64,000 bases of DNA from Acidobacteriota bacterium (lineage in GTDB: Bacteria > Acidobacteriota > Thermoanaerobaculia > Multivoradales > JBCCEF01): the NCBI GenBank assembly GCA_039030395.1, contig JBCCEF010000013.1:62001-126000 (forward strand), in the 5' to 3' direction. The stretch's first letter is position 1; the number at the start of each line of letters is the position of its first letter. Position numbers and translations under genes: made by a program. The notes under the pieces are model-generated. The model saw nothing but the letters and a program-made list of their open reading frames with translations, was not told the origin of the DNA and made no database searches. Of this stretch, positions 27,622 to 36,050 are shown piece after piece.

Positions 27622-28919
27622 CGGGCCTCCAGAACCGACCAGGCCGCGGCGCCACCGGCGGCGAAACTGGTCACCAAGGTCAGGCCGGCCGGCGGCAAGG
27701 CACAGCCGTCGTGCGGCGTCACGGCCAGTTCTGGATCCGCCCGCTCAAAGCCCGCCGTCGGTCCGAAGGCTAGAGCGCCACGGGCCGAGTCCGGGAACCT
27801 GCCGTCCTCGGACGCCAAACCCTGGCCCGCCAATAACGCCGCCGCCAGGAATCCACCACCGTATTCGCCGGTCACTCCCTTGGGGGCGAGGATGGGCACC
27901 GCCGCCGCCAAGCCGTGGTGCTCCATCAAGGCTCGCAGCACCCTGCCTTCGAGGCGATCGCCAGCGCGCGAGCCGGAAGCTCCGGAGACCACTCGGCCAA
28001 TGCTGCTCAAAGGTACCCCCGAGCGATCCAGGCCGCGGGCGATGGCCGCCGCCAGTTCGCCGTGGCCGCGCCCCCACCCGCTTTGGCCGGCGGTGGGATC
28101 GAAGGCGCTGCCCCAGGCGGCCAACCGCACCCGCGGGATGGCTCCGCGGCTCGCCGCCGCATCGGCGGATTCCAACACCAGCACCGCCGCACCCTCGGAG
28201 GCGGTGAAGCCGTTGCGCCGGCGATCGAAGGGGCGGGCCGCCTCGGGCAGATCCGGTAACGGCCGGGCCAGGGCCCGAAAGCGCTCCAACACGGCGAAGA
28301 TGAGCGGTGTCACTTCTTCCGCCACCCCCACCAACATGCGCTCAGCCCGCCCGGAGCGCAGTTCCTGGGCACCCCGCGCCAGGGCGAGGAGCGGCCCCGC
28401 CTCGCGCTGACAGAGGGTGTGGTTCGGACCCGCCAGACGGCACTGGATCGACACCTGGGCGGCCGGGGCGTTGGCGACGCATTCCGTGAACAAAAAGGGC
28501 GAGGCCGCTTCCGGCCCCTCATCGAACACCTGATCGAGCAGCCGCTGGGTGAAGGACATGGGGCCGAAGGAGGTCGCCAGGGCCACCCCAGTGGCGGGAT
28601 CCGCCGCCTCGGAAGGTTCCAGGCCGGCGTCCTCGAGAGCCAGGCGGGCTGCCGCCAGGGCGAAGCGCGACGGCGGGCTCATCCGCCGGCCGACCAGCGG
28701 CGGCACCCAGCGGCGGAGAGGTTCGTCGGTCATGGTGGCGGCATGCGTCGGACCGTTCGGGCGCCGCGGGATCGGGCCGAAGGGCCCCATCGGCCGCCGC
28801 GCGCCGCGGCCGGCGGCGAGGGCCGCGGCCAACGGGCCGGGACCGATACCCTCCGACCCCACCAGGCCGAGACCGGTCACCACCACCTCAGTCCGGCGGT
28901 TTTCGGGTTCCGGGGACAC
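27618..28919 (-). CDS. Degenerate beta-ketoacyl synthase, chain-length-factor-like (KS-beta)
   Basis: The likely start is GTG 28919, overlapping the upstream TAG (TAGTG), giving 433 residues. The thiolase fold is recognisable: EVVVTGLGLVG, SRFALAAARLALEDAGL, GPNHTLCQREAG (164-175), RRNGFTASEGAAVLVLE. The active-site region reads CQREAG where ketosynthases have ACASG, and alignment from the right places Arg at the nucleophile. The NAHGTGT motif is replaced by SGASGSRAG, and the second His motif GHxxGxAG by GEYGGG. All three catalytic positions are therefore lost or moved, as in chain-length factors. It directly follows an intact KS, so the two probably form a KS-alpha/KS-beta heterodimer. Confidence 0.85.
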   Translation of the reverse strand: MSPEPENRRTEVVVTGLGLVGSEGIGPGPLAAALAAGRGARRPMGPFGPIPRRPNGPTHAATMTDEPLRRWVPPLVGRRMSPPSRFALAAARLALEDAGLEPSEAADPATGVALATSFGPMSFTQRLLDQVFDEGPEAASPFLFTECVANAPAAQVSIQCRLAGPNHTLCQREAGPLLALARGAQELRSGRAERMLVGVAEEVTPLIFAVLERFRALARPLPDLPEAARPFDRRRNGFTASEGAAVLVLESADAAASRGAIPRVRLAAWGSAFDPTAGQSGWGRGHGELAAAIARGLDRSGVPLSSIGRVVSGASGSRAGDRLEGRVLRALMEHHGLAAAVPILAPKGVTGEYGGGFLAAALLAGQGLASEDGRFPDSARGALAFGPTAGFERADPELAVTPHDGCALPPAGLTLVTSFAAGGAAAWSVLEAR

Positions 28920-30166
28920 TAGCGAAGGGCACTCCGCCGCGGCCGGGTGAAGATCGCCGCGGCGTTGCAGCCCCCGAAGGCCAAATTGATCGAGGCCGCG
29001 GCGGCGCCTTCGGGATCCAGTTCGAGGGCCTCGTCGACCACCAGCCAGATTGGGATCTCGGCATCGGCCTCGCCGTCGCCGGGGGTCGGATGGAGCCGCC
29101 CGCGATCCAGCGCCAGTACCGTGGCCACCGCTTCCAGGCAGCCGGCAGAGCCCAGGAGATGGCCGACGCAGGCCTTGGTCGAGGTCACCGGAACGGACCG
29201 CGCCCGGGCACCCAGAACGTCTTCGAGGGCCTTCCACTCGGCGACATCGTTGTGCGGCGTGCCGGTTCCGTGAGCGTTGACGAAGGCCACCGCCGAGGCG
29301 TCCAAACCGGCATCCGCCAACGCCCGGCGGAGCGCCTGGCCGACACCCCGACCCTCCGGATGGGGCGCCGTCATGTGATGGGAATCGCTGGTCGCCGCGG
29401 CACCCGCCAGGCAGCACAGGATATTCGCCCCACGGGCCTCGGCCCGCTCCACCGTCTCCAGCACCAGAGCGGCGCCGCCTTCGCCGATGGAGAGCCCTTC
29501 GCGCTCCGCCCGGAAGGGGCGGCAGGGCTCTTCGTCCACCGAGCGCAGGCTGTTGAAACCGCCATAGGTGGTGCGGCAGAGGGAATCCGCGCCGCCGACC
29601 ACCGCCGCCTCGATCTCACCATCGCGCAGGGCGTCGAGGGCCATGCCCAAGGCGAGAGTGCCGGAGGAACAAGCCGAGGACAAGGTCGCCACCGGCCCGG
29701 TCCAGGCGAAGTGGCGCGCGACCGCTTCGGCCGGGGCGCTCACCTGCTGACTGACCAGCAAGGAGAGGGGCGGTAAGGAAGGGGAAGAAGGCCCGTCGCC
29801 ACCCGACCGGCGATCCAGAGCGGCATAGAACGCCTCGCCTTCGAACATCCCGCCGGTGCTGCTGCCGAAGTAGACGCCGATCTCCGGCCCTTCCAGGCCG
29901 GCCATCGCCGTCGACTCACTTACCGCGGCGACGGCGAAACGGTCCGCCAGGGATAGGCGCCGCCAGTGCGGGAAGTGAGCCGGCAGATCCGCCGGCGGCG
30001 GCGGTACCTGGCCGGCGAGGTGAGTGCGGTAGGGAGAGGCGTCGAAACGATCGAAGGTCGCCACGGCGGTGCGGCCGGACATCACTCCCTGCCAGAAGGA
30101 TTCGATACCCCAGCCGTAGGCGGATACGGCTCCAACGCCGGTGACGGCGACCGCCCCAACGCTCAT
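28919..30166 (-). CDS. Beta-ketoacyl-ACP synthase, catalytically intact (KS-alpha, FabF-like)
   Basis: This 415-residue ketosynthase has the full triad: C166 in SSACSSG, H299 in VNAHGTGT and H336 in KACVGHLLGSAG. It begins AVAVTGVGAVSAYGWGIESF as FabF-type enzymes do. It should condense malonyl-ACP with a growing acyl chain on the ACP encoded ten bases upstream. Pairing with the degenerate KS directly downstream, overlapping by one base, is the arrangement of type II polyketide and aryl polyene systems, where the partner sets chain length. Confidence 0.93.
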   Translation of the reverse strand: MSVGAVAVTGVGAVSAYGWGIESFWQGVMSGRTAVATFDRFDASPYRTHLAGQVPPPPADLPAHFPHWRRLSLADRFAVAAVSESTAMAGLEGPEIGVYFGSSTGGMFEGEAFYAALDRRSGGDGPSSPSLPPLSLLVSQQVSAPAEAVARHFAWTGPVATLSSACSSGTLALGMALDALRDGEIEAAVVGGADSLCRTTYGGFNSLRSVDEEPCRPFRAEREGLSIGEGGAALVLETVERAEARGANILCCLAGAAATSDSHHMTAPHPEGRGVGQALRRALADAGLDASAVAFVNAHGTGTPHNDVAEWKALEDVLGARARSVPVTSTKACVGHLLGSAGCLEAVATVLALDRGRLHPTPGDGEADAEIPIWLVVDEALELDPEGAAAASINLAFGGCNAAAIFTRPRRSALR

Positions 30167-30176
30167 GCCGGAGCGC

Positions 30177-30470
30177 TCATGCCGGGGCGATCCCCTCGAT
30201 CATGTCTCCCGCCGGCGCATTCTGTCGCTCCTCGACGAAACGCGACAAGGTGCGCACGGTGGAAAACGCCTCGGGATCCATCTCGTCGCTCCGGATCTTG
30301 ATGCCGTACTCCTTCTCCATCGCCACGACGAGTTCCAGCGCGTCGACCGAGTCGAGGCCCAGCCCCTCTCCAAACAGCGGATCGTCGTCGCCGATCTCGT
30401 CCGGCGTCATGCCCTCGAGGTTGAGACTCTCGATGATCAGCTTCTTGATCTGATCGGCGGTATTGGACAT
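30177..30470 (-). CDS. Acyl carrier protein
   Basis: This 97-residue protein starts at ATG 30470 with GGAGG about nine bases upstream. GEGLGLDSVDALELVVAMEK contains the DSV phosphopantetheine attachment site (S41). The C-terminal extension beyond the usual 80 residues (RQNAPAGDMIEGIAPA) is poorly structured. It leads the minus-strand operon ACP-KS-alpha-KS-beta-GT2-KR. The frame is open for 12 codons further upstream, but family length and the ribosome-binding site favour 30470. Confidence 0.9.
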   Translation of the reverse strand: MSNTADQIKKLIIESLNLEGMTPDEIGDDDPLFGEGLGLDSVDALELVVAMEKEYGIKIRSDEMDPEAFSTVRTLSRFVEERQNAPAGDMIEGIAPA

Positions 30471-30642
30471 CGATAACCTCCAAGAAGGGGCGTGCCCTGG
30501 CTGCACGGACTACCCGAAGACCGCCCGTTCGATACGCCCCTGCTGATTGAGTTTCCTTGCAACGCAGACCAGGGTAGCCGAGGGATCACGGGGTGGCGTT
30601 TCAATGAGCCCCTGCCGCCCGTGAGATCCCGGCGAAACCAGT

Positions 30643-30648
30643 ATTATA
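30643..30648 (-). promoter_or_regulatory. Candidate -10 box (TATAAT) for the ACP operon
   Basis: On the minus strand this reads TATAAT within CTCTATAATACTGG, a perfect -10 hexamer in a GC-rich region. It would give a leader of about 165 bases before the ACP start. No convincing -35 box is seen at 16-18 bases. On the plus strand the same bases give TATTAT, a possible -10 for the divergent AMP-ligase gene. Confidence 0.45.
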
Positions 30649-30689
30649 GAGCAGATGTGGTGGTTTCCATCCTATTCGCTTCGGGAGTC

Positions 30690-32126
30690 ATGAGAGCCAA
30701 TCCGCTAGCCGCCGCCTTCGACCGTCGGCTCACTCGCGATCCCTCGCGCACGCTGGTGGCTTCGCCCACCGCCCGCGCGACGACCGGCCAGATCGATGCC
30801 CTCGCCCGCGCCGCAGAGCGCTCCCTCGCGGAGCTTCCACCTGGCACCATCGTCGGCCTGTTGGCGCCCGATGGACCGGCCTACCTCGCATCCCTGATCG
30901 CCCTCTCCCGGCAGGGCGCGGCGACCCTACTGCTGGACTACCGCACCCCCGCCGAGGAGTGCCATCGGATCGTCCGCGAGATCGGCGCCAGGGCCTTTCT
31001 GATCTGCGACGAGGGCTGGCCGTCGGGCCCCACCAACTGGCGCCTCGAACGGACGAAACCGACCGCCGAAGCCGCCGGCGCGGCGGCCGAAGCCCTACCC
31101 GCGGGCACCCTGATCAAGATCACTTCCGGCTCCACCGGCGCCGCCCGCGGCATCGTCACCCCGCCGGAGGCACTGCTGGCGGACGACGAGGCCCTGGTGG
31201 CGACCATGGGAATCCGGCCGGACGATCGCTTGATGGCGACCATCCCGATGTCCCATTCCTACGGCCTGGCAAGTCTGGTGGCCCCCGCCCTGGTGCGCGG
31301 CATCCCGCTGATCGTGCCGAACCGCCGCGGCCCCTTCGGCCCCCTGGCGGCGGCCGCGGATATGGGTGCGACGGTCTTCCCGACGGTGCCGGCCTACCTC
31401 TCCGCCATCGGACGCCTGGCGGAACCGCCGCCGACGCCGAAGGCGTTGCGCCTGGTGATCTCCGCCGGCGCCCTGCTGCCGGCGGCGACGGCGGCCCGCT
31501 TCCGGGACCGCTTCGGCCTGCCGGTGCACGCCTTCTACGGTTCGAGCGAATCCGGCGGTATCGCCTACGACCGCGAAGGCGGAGGCGCCGAGCGCGGCAC
31601 CGTCGGCACCCCGGTCGACGGCGTCGAGATCGAACTGGAAGCCTTCGATCCCGGCCGGCCACAGGACGGCGGCAGGGTGATCGTGCGCTCCGCCGCCGTC
31701 GCCAGCGGGTACCTGCCGTCGGGCTGCAGCGAAGAGCGCCTTGCCTCCGGTCGTTTTCGCACCGAGGACCTGGGAATCTGGGATGAGCGCGGCGAGTTGC
31801 AGTTGATCGGCCGTTTGGACGACATCATCAACGTGCGCGGGAAGAAGGTGAATCCGCGCGAGGTGCAGACGGTGCTGCTGGCCCTCGATCGGGTGGACGA
31901 AGCAGCCGTTCTCGCCCTCGAGCAACCCGGCGAGGGCTGTTCCGGAGTGCGGGCCGTGATCGCCTGCCAACCGGGCAGTCTCAGCCGCGAAGAAGTTCTC
32001 GCCTGGTGCGACGGCCGACTGGCGAACCACAAGAAGCCCCGCAGCGTGGTGATCGTCGAGCAGCTCCCGCGCACCGCCCGGGGAAAGGTCGACCGGATCG
32101 CCCTCGGGCGCCTAGCCTCGGCATGA
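30690..32126 (+). CDS. AMP-dependent acyl/aryl-CoA or ACP ligase
   Basis: From ATG 30690 (GGGAG just upstream) the protein has 478 residues. ANL-superfamily motifs are in order: TSGSTGAARG (145-154, P-loop), FYGSSESGG, FRTEDLGIWDERGELQLIGR and the C-terminal catalytic Lys in PRTARGKVDR. It should activate a carboxylic acid as its adenylate and load it on CoA or the nearby ACP. In aryl polyene-like clusters this enzyme loads the aromatic starter, but the substrate cannot be read here. The reading frame is open to 30492 but the extra part overlaps the ACP promoter region and has no family features. It heads the plus-strand operon. Confidence 0.88.
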   Translation: MRANPLAAAFDRRLTRDPSRTLVASPTARATTGQIDALARAAERSLAELPPGTIVGLLAPDGPAYLASLIALSRQGAATLLLDYRTPAEECHRIVREIGARAFLICDEGWPSGPTNWRLERTKPTAEAAGAAAEALPAGTLIKITSGSTGAARGIVTPPEALLADDEALVATMGIRPDDRLMATIPMSHSYGLASLVAPALVRGIPLIVPNRRGPFGPLAAAADMGATVFPTVPAYLSAIGRLAEPPPTPKALRLVISAGALLPAATAARFRDRFGLPVHAFYGSSESGGIAYDREGGGAERGTVGTPVDGVEIELEAFDPGRPQDGGRVIVRSAAVASGYLPSGCSEERLASGRFRTEDLGIWDERGELQLIGRLDDIINVRGKKVNPREVQTVLLALDRVDEAAVLALEQPGEGCSGVRAVIACQPGSLSREEVLAWCDGRLANHKKPRSVVIVEQLPRTARGKVDRIALGRLASA

Positions 32127-32136
32127 CGACGGTCCC

Positions 32137-33012
32137 ATGGACTCCTGCCCCAGGATGACCGCCACCCCGCCGCGCCCGCGTCCCAAAGCCTGGCGGCCCA
32201 GCCCGTTTCTCCTCGCCAGCGGCGCTCTCCATCTCACCGGCGTCGCCTGGGCCGCCGTTCGTCCGAGCATCCTGCCGTGGGTGGCCGCCGGCCTGGCCGC
32301 GAACCACCTCACGGCCGTTGGAGCGGGCCTCTGGCCGCGCAGCCGGCTGCTGGGGCCCAACCTCCGCCGGCTGCCGGAAGACGGTGCGGCGGGCCGAGTC
32401 GCCCTGACCTTCGACGACGGGCCGGACCCGAAGGTCACCCCGCAGGTGCTCGACCTCCTCGATCGGACCGAAGCCAAGGCGACCTTTTTTGTCATCGGAC
32501 AGCTCGTGGAGCGCCACCCGGGCTTGACCGCCGAGATTCACGCCCGGGGCCATCGCCTGGGCAACCACACATTCCGCCACCTGAAACGTTTCTCGATCCT
32601 CGGCCCCGGCCGAACCGGTGAAGAGATCGACCGTAGCCAGGAGGCGTTGGCCCAGATCACCGGGTATCGGCCGGTCCACTTTCGCCCTCCGGCGGGCCTG
32701 CGGAGTCCATGGCTCGAACCTCTGTTGGCCCGCCGCGGCCTCCGCCTGGTGAGCTGGACTCGGCGCGGCTACGACACCGTTCGGCAAGACTCCGAGAGCA
32801 TCACCGGTGATCTGTTGCGGGATCTCGCTGAGGGCGACATCCTGCTGCTCCACGACGGCCGTTCGGAAGGTCCCTGGCATCGTCGGCCGCCGGTCCTCGA
32901 CGTCCTCCCAAGGCTTCTCGAAGTCTTGCAGCGCAAGGGTTTGCGCTCCGTCGCCTTGCCCGCGGCGGGCTTGATCGGGCCGGTCACGGCGGATAGTATG
33001 GGCGTGCAGTAG
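32137..33012 (+). CDS. Polysaccharide deacetylase family protein (NodB domain)
   Basis: This 291-residue protein has an N-terminal hydrophobic region (about 25-70, possibly two membrane segments) and a NodB domain with LTFDDGPDP (motif 1), GNHTFRH (motif 2), FRPPAG (motif 3) and ILLLHDG (motif 5). The DD and HxxxH metal ligands are present, so it should be an active carbohydrate-esterase-4-type deacetylase. Its start lies ten bases after the AMP-ligase stop; an in-frame ATG at 32155 is an alternative. In this cluster it might deacetylate an amino sugar attached to the product, but cell-wall glycan is an equally possible substrate. Confidence 0.85.
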   Translation: MDSCPRMTATPPRPRPKAWRPSPFLLASGALHLTGVAWAAVRPSILPWVAAGLAANHLTAVGAGLWPRSRLLGPNLRRLPEDGAAGRVALTFDDGPDPKVTPQVLDLLDRTEAKATFFVIGQLVERHPGLTAEIHARGHRLGNHTFRHLKRFSILGPGRTGEEIDRSQEALAQITGYRPVHFRPPAGLRSPWLEPLLARRGLRLVSWTRRGYDTVRQDSESITGDLLRDLAEGDILLLHDGRSEGPWHRRPPVLDVLPRLLEVLQRKGLRSVALPAAGLIGPVTADSMGVQ

Positions 33013-33041
33013 GCTCTACTTGGCGTCCCAGAAAACACACC

Positions 33042-34667
33042 GTGAAAACGACTCACACCCCTACCGCCTCCGGCCCACCGGGTACCGCGTCACCGGCAGC
33101 TCCTGGCTTGGCGGACTATGACGTGGTGGTGATCGGCGGTGCCTTTTCCGGCAGCGCCACCGCCACCCTGCTCAAGCGCTCCCGGCCCGAGGCCCGAGTG
33201 CTGGTGGTGGAATCCCAAGAGTCCTTCCCGCGCAAGGTCGGCGAAGCGACGGTGGAGATCTCGGGGCTGTTCCTGCACCGTATTCTCGGCCTCTACGACG
33301 AGCTGTCTCGGGAGCATCTGCCGAAGCACGGCCTGCGCTTCTGGTTCACGGACAGCCCGAACCGGCCGCTCGAAGAAATGAGCGAAGTGGGCCCATCGCG
33401 GCTGCCGTCCCTGCCCTCCTTCCAACTCGACCGCTCGAAGCTCGACGAGACCATCCTCGGCCGCGCCGTGCAGAGCGGCTGCGACGTCTTGCGGCCGGCG
33501 AGGGTCAGCTCCATCGAGCACGAATGGCCGACCAGCCGGATCCGGATCGAAGGCGCCGACGGAACCGAGCGAGAGGTCACCGCCCGCTGGGTGATCGATG
33601 GCTCGGGCCGGCACCAATTCATCGCCCGCCGCAAGCGCCTCCGCCGACGCACCGAGGGACACCCGACGGCGGCCCTGTGGGGACGCTGGAAGGGAGTGCA
33701 GGATCTGGACGGCCTGGCCTCCCGCGGTTCCGAGGTTCGGGCTCCCCGGCTACCGGAGCTGTCGTGCTCCCGGCGCCTCGCCACCAACCACTTCTGCGGC
33801 TATGGCTGGTGGAGCTGGAGCATCCCGCTATCCGGCGGCGAGACCAGCATCGGCCTGGTCTACAACAAGGACCTCTTCGACCTGCCCGGCGATGGCTCGA
33901 AGGGCGAGAACTATGAGGCGTTTCTGCGCTCCCGGGCAGGCCTCAAGGAACTCCTCGCCTCGGCCGAGCTGATGGAGGAAGACTTCCACTCCTTCAACCA
34001 CCTGCCCTTCCGCTCCGAGCAATACATGGGGCGCGGCTGGGCCCTGGTGGGCGACGCGGCATCGTTTATCGACCCGTACTACAGCCCGGGCCTCGACCAC
34101 GCCGCCATCTCCGTCTACGCGACCGTCCGGCTGATCGAAGACGACCTCGCCGGCCGCCTCGACGGCGACGCCCTGAGCGAGCGCATCGAGGCCCACAACG
34201 AGAAGTTCGAGCTGTCCTACCACCGCTGGCTCGACGCCCTCTACCGCGGCAAATACGAGCTGATGGGCGACGCCGAACTCACCGTCGCCGCGTTCCTGAT
34301 GGACACGGCGCTCTACTACATGGGCGTGGTGACGCCGATCCACAAGGATCTGGAAGCCCTCGGCAACCCGATGTTCGGGCTGCCCATCCCCCAGTCGAAG
34401 ATCGCCTACCGCATCCTGCGAGGCTACAGTCGGCGGCTGGTGCGGCTGGCACGGTTCCGGCGCCAGGTGGGCCTCTACGGGCGGCGCAATGCGCGCTGGC
34501 GGCTGGCCGCCAAGTCGCCGGGCCTCGGTACCGCCTCCCTCGGCATGCTGCGCCAGGGTGTGGGCCTGTGGCTCAAGGCCGAACTGCAGTACCTCGGCCA
34601 TCGACTACGGCGCGGCGGAGTCGACCTGTCCGAGCCCGTCCCGCGCGCCGTCGCCTCGCCTCCCTGA
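33042..34667 (+). CDS. Flavin-dependent halogenase-like oxidoreductase
   Basis: This 541-residue protein starts at GTG 33042. A Rossmann FAD motif VVVIGGAFSGSATATLLK (28-45) is followed by PRKVGEATVEISG. HLPKHGLRFWF (K95) aligns by eye with the catalytic-Lys region of tryptophan-type halogenases. WSWSIP (257-262) matches the WxWxIP signature that distinguishes flavin halogenases from monooxygenases. GRGWALVGDAASFIDPYYSPG is the second FAD motif. Related halogenase-like flavoproteins occur in flexirubin/aryl polyene-type loci. Halogenation is not proven: many relatives are epoxidases or ketoreductases. It follows the deacetylase gene by 29 bases. Confidence 0.85.
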   Translation: MKTTHTPTASGPPGTASPAAPGLADYDVVVIGGAFSGSATATLLKRSRPEARVLVVESQESFPRKVGEATVEISGLFLHRILGLYDELSREHLPKHGLRFWFTDSPNRPLEEMSEVGPSRLPSLPSFQLDRSKLDETILGRAVQSGCDVLRPARVSSIEHEWPTSRIRIEGADGTEREVTARWVIDGSGRHQFIARRKRLRRRTEGHPTAALWGRWKGVQDLDGLASRGSEVRAPRLPELSCSRRLATNHFCGYGWWSWSIPLSGGETSIGLVYNKDLFDLPGDGSKGENYEAFLRSRAGLKELLASAELMEEDFHSFNHLPFRSEQYMGRGWALVGDAASFIDPYYSPGLDHAAISVYATVRLIEDDLAGRLDGDALSERIEAHNEKFELSYHRWLDALYRGKYELMGDAELTVAAFLMDTALYYMGVVTPIHKDLEALGNPMFGLPIPQSKIAYRILRGYSRRLVRLARFRRQVGLYGRRNARWRLAAKSPGLGTASLGMLRQGVGLWLKAELQYLGHRLRRGGVDLSEPVPRAVASPP

Positions 34668-34695
34668 CCGATCCCTTTCCTCAGGCGCCATCGCT

Positions 34696-35901
34696 TTGGG
34701 CAAGGAGCCGAAGGACTCGCCGCGTCGGCGGCGCTTCCACCGCGCCTTCGCGGAGATGCACTTTCAGCTTCGCACCGAAGGCGGCACCCCGGCGAACAAC
34801 GCCGGTTCGGTGGCCCTCGGCGTTTTCATTGGCAGCCTGCCGATCTACGGGCTGCACCTGGTTCTGTGCGTCGCCTTCGCCCGCCTACTGCGCCTCTCCC
34901 GGGTGCGCACCTACCTCGCCGCCCATGTCAACAACCCCTTCACGGCCCCACTGCTGGTCACTGCGCAACTGGCCGTAGGCCACCGGCTGCTCGACGGCGA
35001 CTGGCCCACCTTCGACCTTCGGGCCCTGCCCTCCGTCGGCCGCCTCGGCGCTCACCTGGTCGTCGGCAGCCTGGTGGTGGGCGTGGTGCTCGCCGTCCTC
35101 CTCAGCCTGCTGGCCCTCGCCATTTCCAGCCGCTGGAGCCGACCCAACCCTAGCCAGCGCCTGATCGAGCGCACCGCCAAGCGCTATTTGGCCTCCGGCG
35201 TCTTCGACTGGGAGTTCGTACTGGGAAAGCTGCGCTGGGATCCGCTGTACCTGGGCTTGCTGGAAAGCGGCCTGTTGCCGCCGAAGGGCCTGCTGCTGGA
35301 CCTCGGCTGCGGCCGCGGAATCCTGGCGGCTCTCGTCGCCACCGCCGCCGAGCGGAAACCGGAAAGTCCAGGATCCGAAGGCTGGCCCGCCGGCTGGCCG
35401 GAGCCGCCGCGGGAACTGGAGATCCTCGGCTTCGAGCGCTCAGCGCGCAAGATCGCCGCCGCCCGCGTCGCCCTCGGACCGGAAGCGCGTCTCGAGACCG
35501 GCGACCTGACGACCACCCCCCTGCCGCCGGCGGAAGGCGTGGTGCTGCTGGACGTCCTCCACTACCTGCCGCGGAACGAGCAAGAAGCGCTCCTCGGCCG
35601 GGTCGCGCAAGCCCTGCGCCCGAGCGGCCTGCTGCTGCTGCGCGAAGCCGACGCCGCCGGTGGCCTCGCCTTCTTCTGGACCCGCGTCGGCGAACGGCTG
35701 GCGGCCTGGAGTCGCGGCCACTTCCGCCAACGCTTCGCCTACCGCTCCGCCGAGGAATGGCGAAGCTGCCTCGAGGGCATCGGCCTCCGGGTCACCGACG
35801 AACACCCGATGTCCGCCGGCACGCCCTACTCGAATGTGCTGCTGGGCGCTCGTAGGCCCGTAGAAGGATCGAATCGAAGCCAAACCGGGCCACGAGATTA
35901 G
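34696..35901 (+). CDS. DUF2062 membrane domain fused to a SAM-dependent methyltransferase
   Basis: The protein is about 401 residues if it starts at TTG 34696; an ATG at 34756 is the next choice, so the start is uncertain. Residues about 10-140 form DUF2062, with GGTPANNAGSVALGVFIGSL and VNNPFTAPLL plus two to three membrane helices. Residues about 190-390 form a class I methyltransferase with LLLDLGCGRGILAAL (motif I), FERSARKIAAAR and VVLLDVLHYLP. A fused DUF2062-methyltransferase is reported in aryl polyene-like loci and suggests membrane-bound methylation of a lipid-like product. It is the last gene of the plus-strand operon. Confidence 0.8.
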   Translation: MGKEPKDSPRRRRFHRAFAEMHFQLRTEGGTPANNAGSVALGVFIGSLPIYGLHLVLCVAFARLLRLSRVRTYLAAHVNNPFTAPLLVTAQLAVGHRLLDGDWPTFDLRALPSVGRLGAHLVVGSLVVGVVLAVLLSLLALAISSRWSRPNPSQRLIERTAKRYLASGVFDWEFVLGKLRWDPLYLGLLESGLLPPKGLLLDLGCGRGILAALVATAAERKPESPGSEGWPAGWPEPPRELEILGFERSARKIAAARVALGPEARLETGDLTTTPLPPAEGVVLLDVLHYLPRNEQEALLGRVAQALRPSGLLLLREADAAGGLAFFWTRVGERLAAWSRGHFRQRFAYRSAEEWRSCLEGIGLRVTDEHPMSAGTPYSNVLLGARRPVEGSNRSQTGPRD

Positions 35902-35910
35902 CGGCCCAAC

Positions 35911-36050
35911 GACCGAACCCGAAAGGTGAGGCGGCGGCAGAGCCGCCGAGGACGGGGTGAGCCCGCAGGGCGAGGGGGCGCCTAGCCCCCTGGAAATAGG
36001 ACTAGCAGTGTTGCCGAATCATGCGCGAAACGCTTTTCAGCAACCCGCTA
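35911..36050 (-). repeat. Stop-codon-abutting structured repeat, copy D
   Basis: In the direction of the downstream-reading sulfatase gene it begins CTAGCGGGTTGCTGAAAAGC, and its TAG is the sulfatase stop codon (36050-36048). The inner stem has a TTTCG loop (AGCGTTTCGCGC) followed by ATGATTCGGCAAC, and the outer arm ends CTGCTAG near 36003. The body has AGGGGGC/GCGCCCCCT, the perfect core GGCTCACCCCGTCCTCGGC, a GGCGGC/GCCGCC stem and GGGTTCGGTCG distally. It separates the biosynthetic cluster from the sulfatase operon. Confidence 0.85.

Noticed and set aside
26860-28410. 516-codon open frame on the plus strand
   Set aside because: It is antisense to the GT2 and KS-beta genes and shows no coding features.
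33042-34667. Certain assignment as a chlorinating halogenase
   Set aside because: The motifs fit, but related flavoenzymes share them partly, so the activity is left open.
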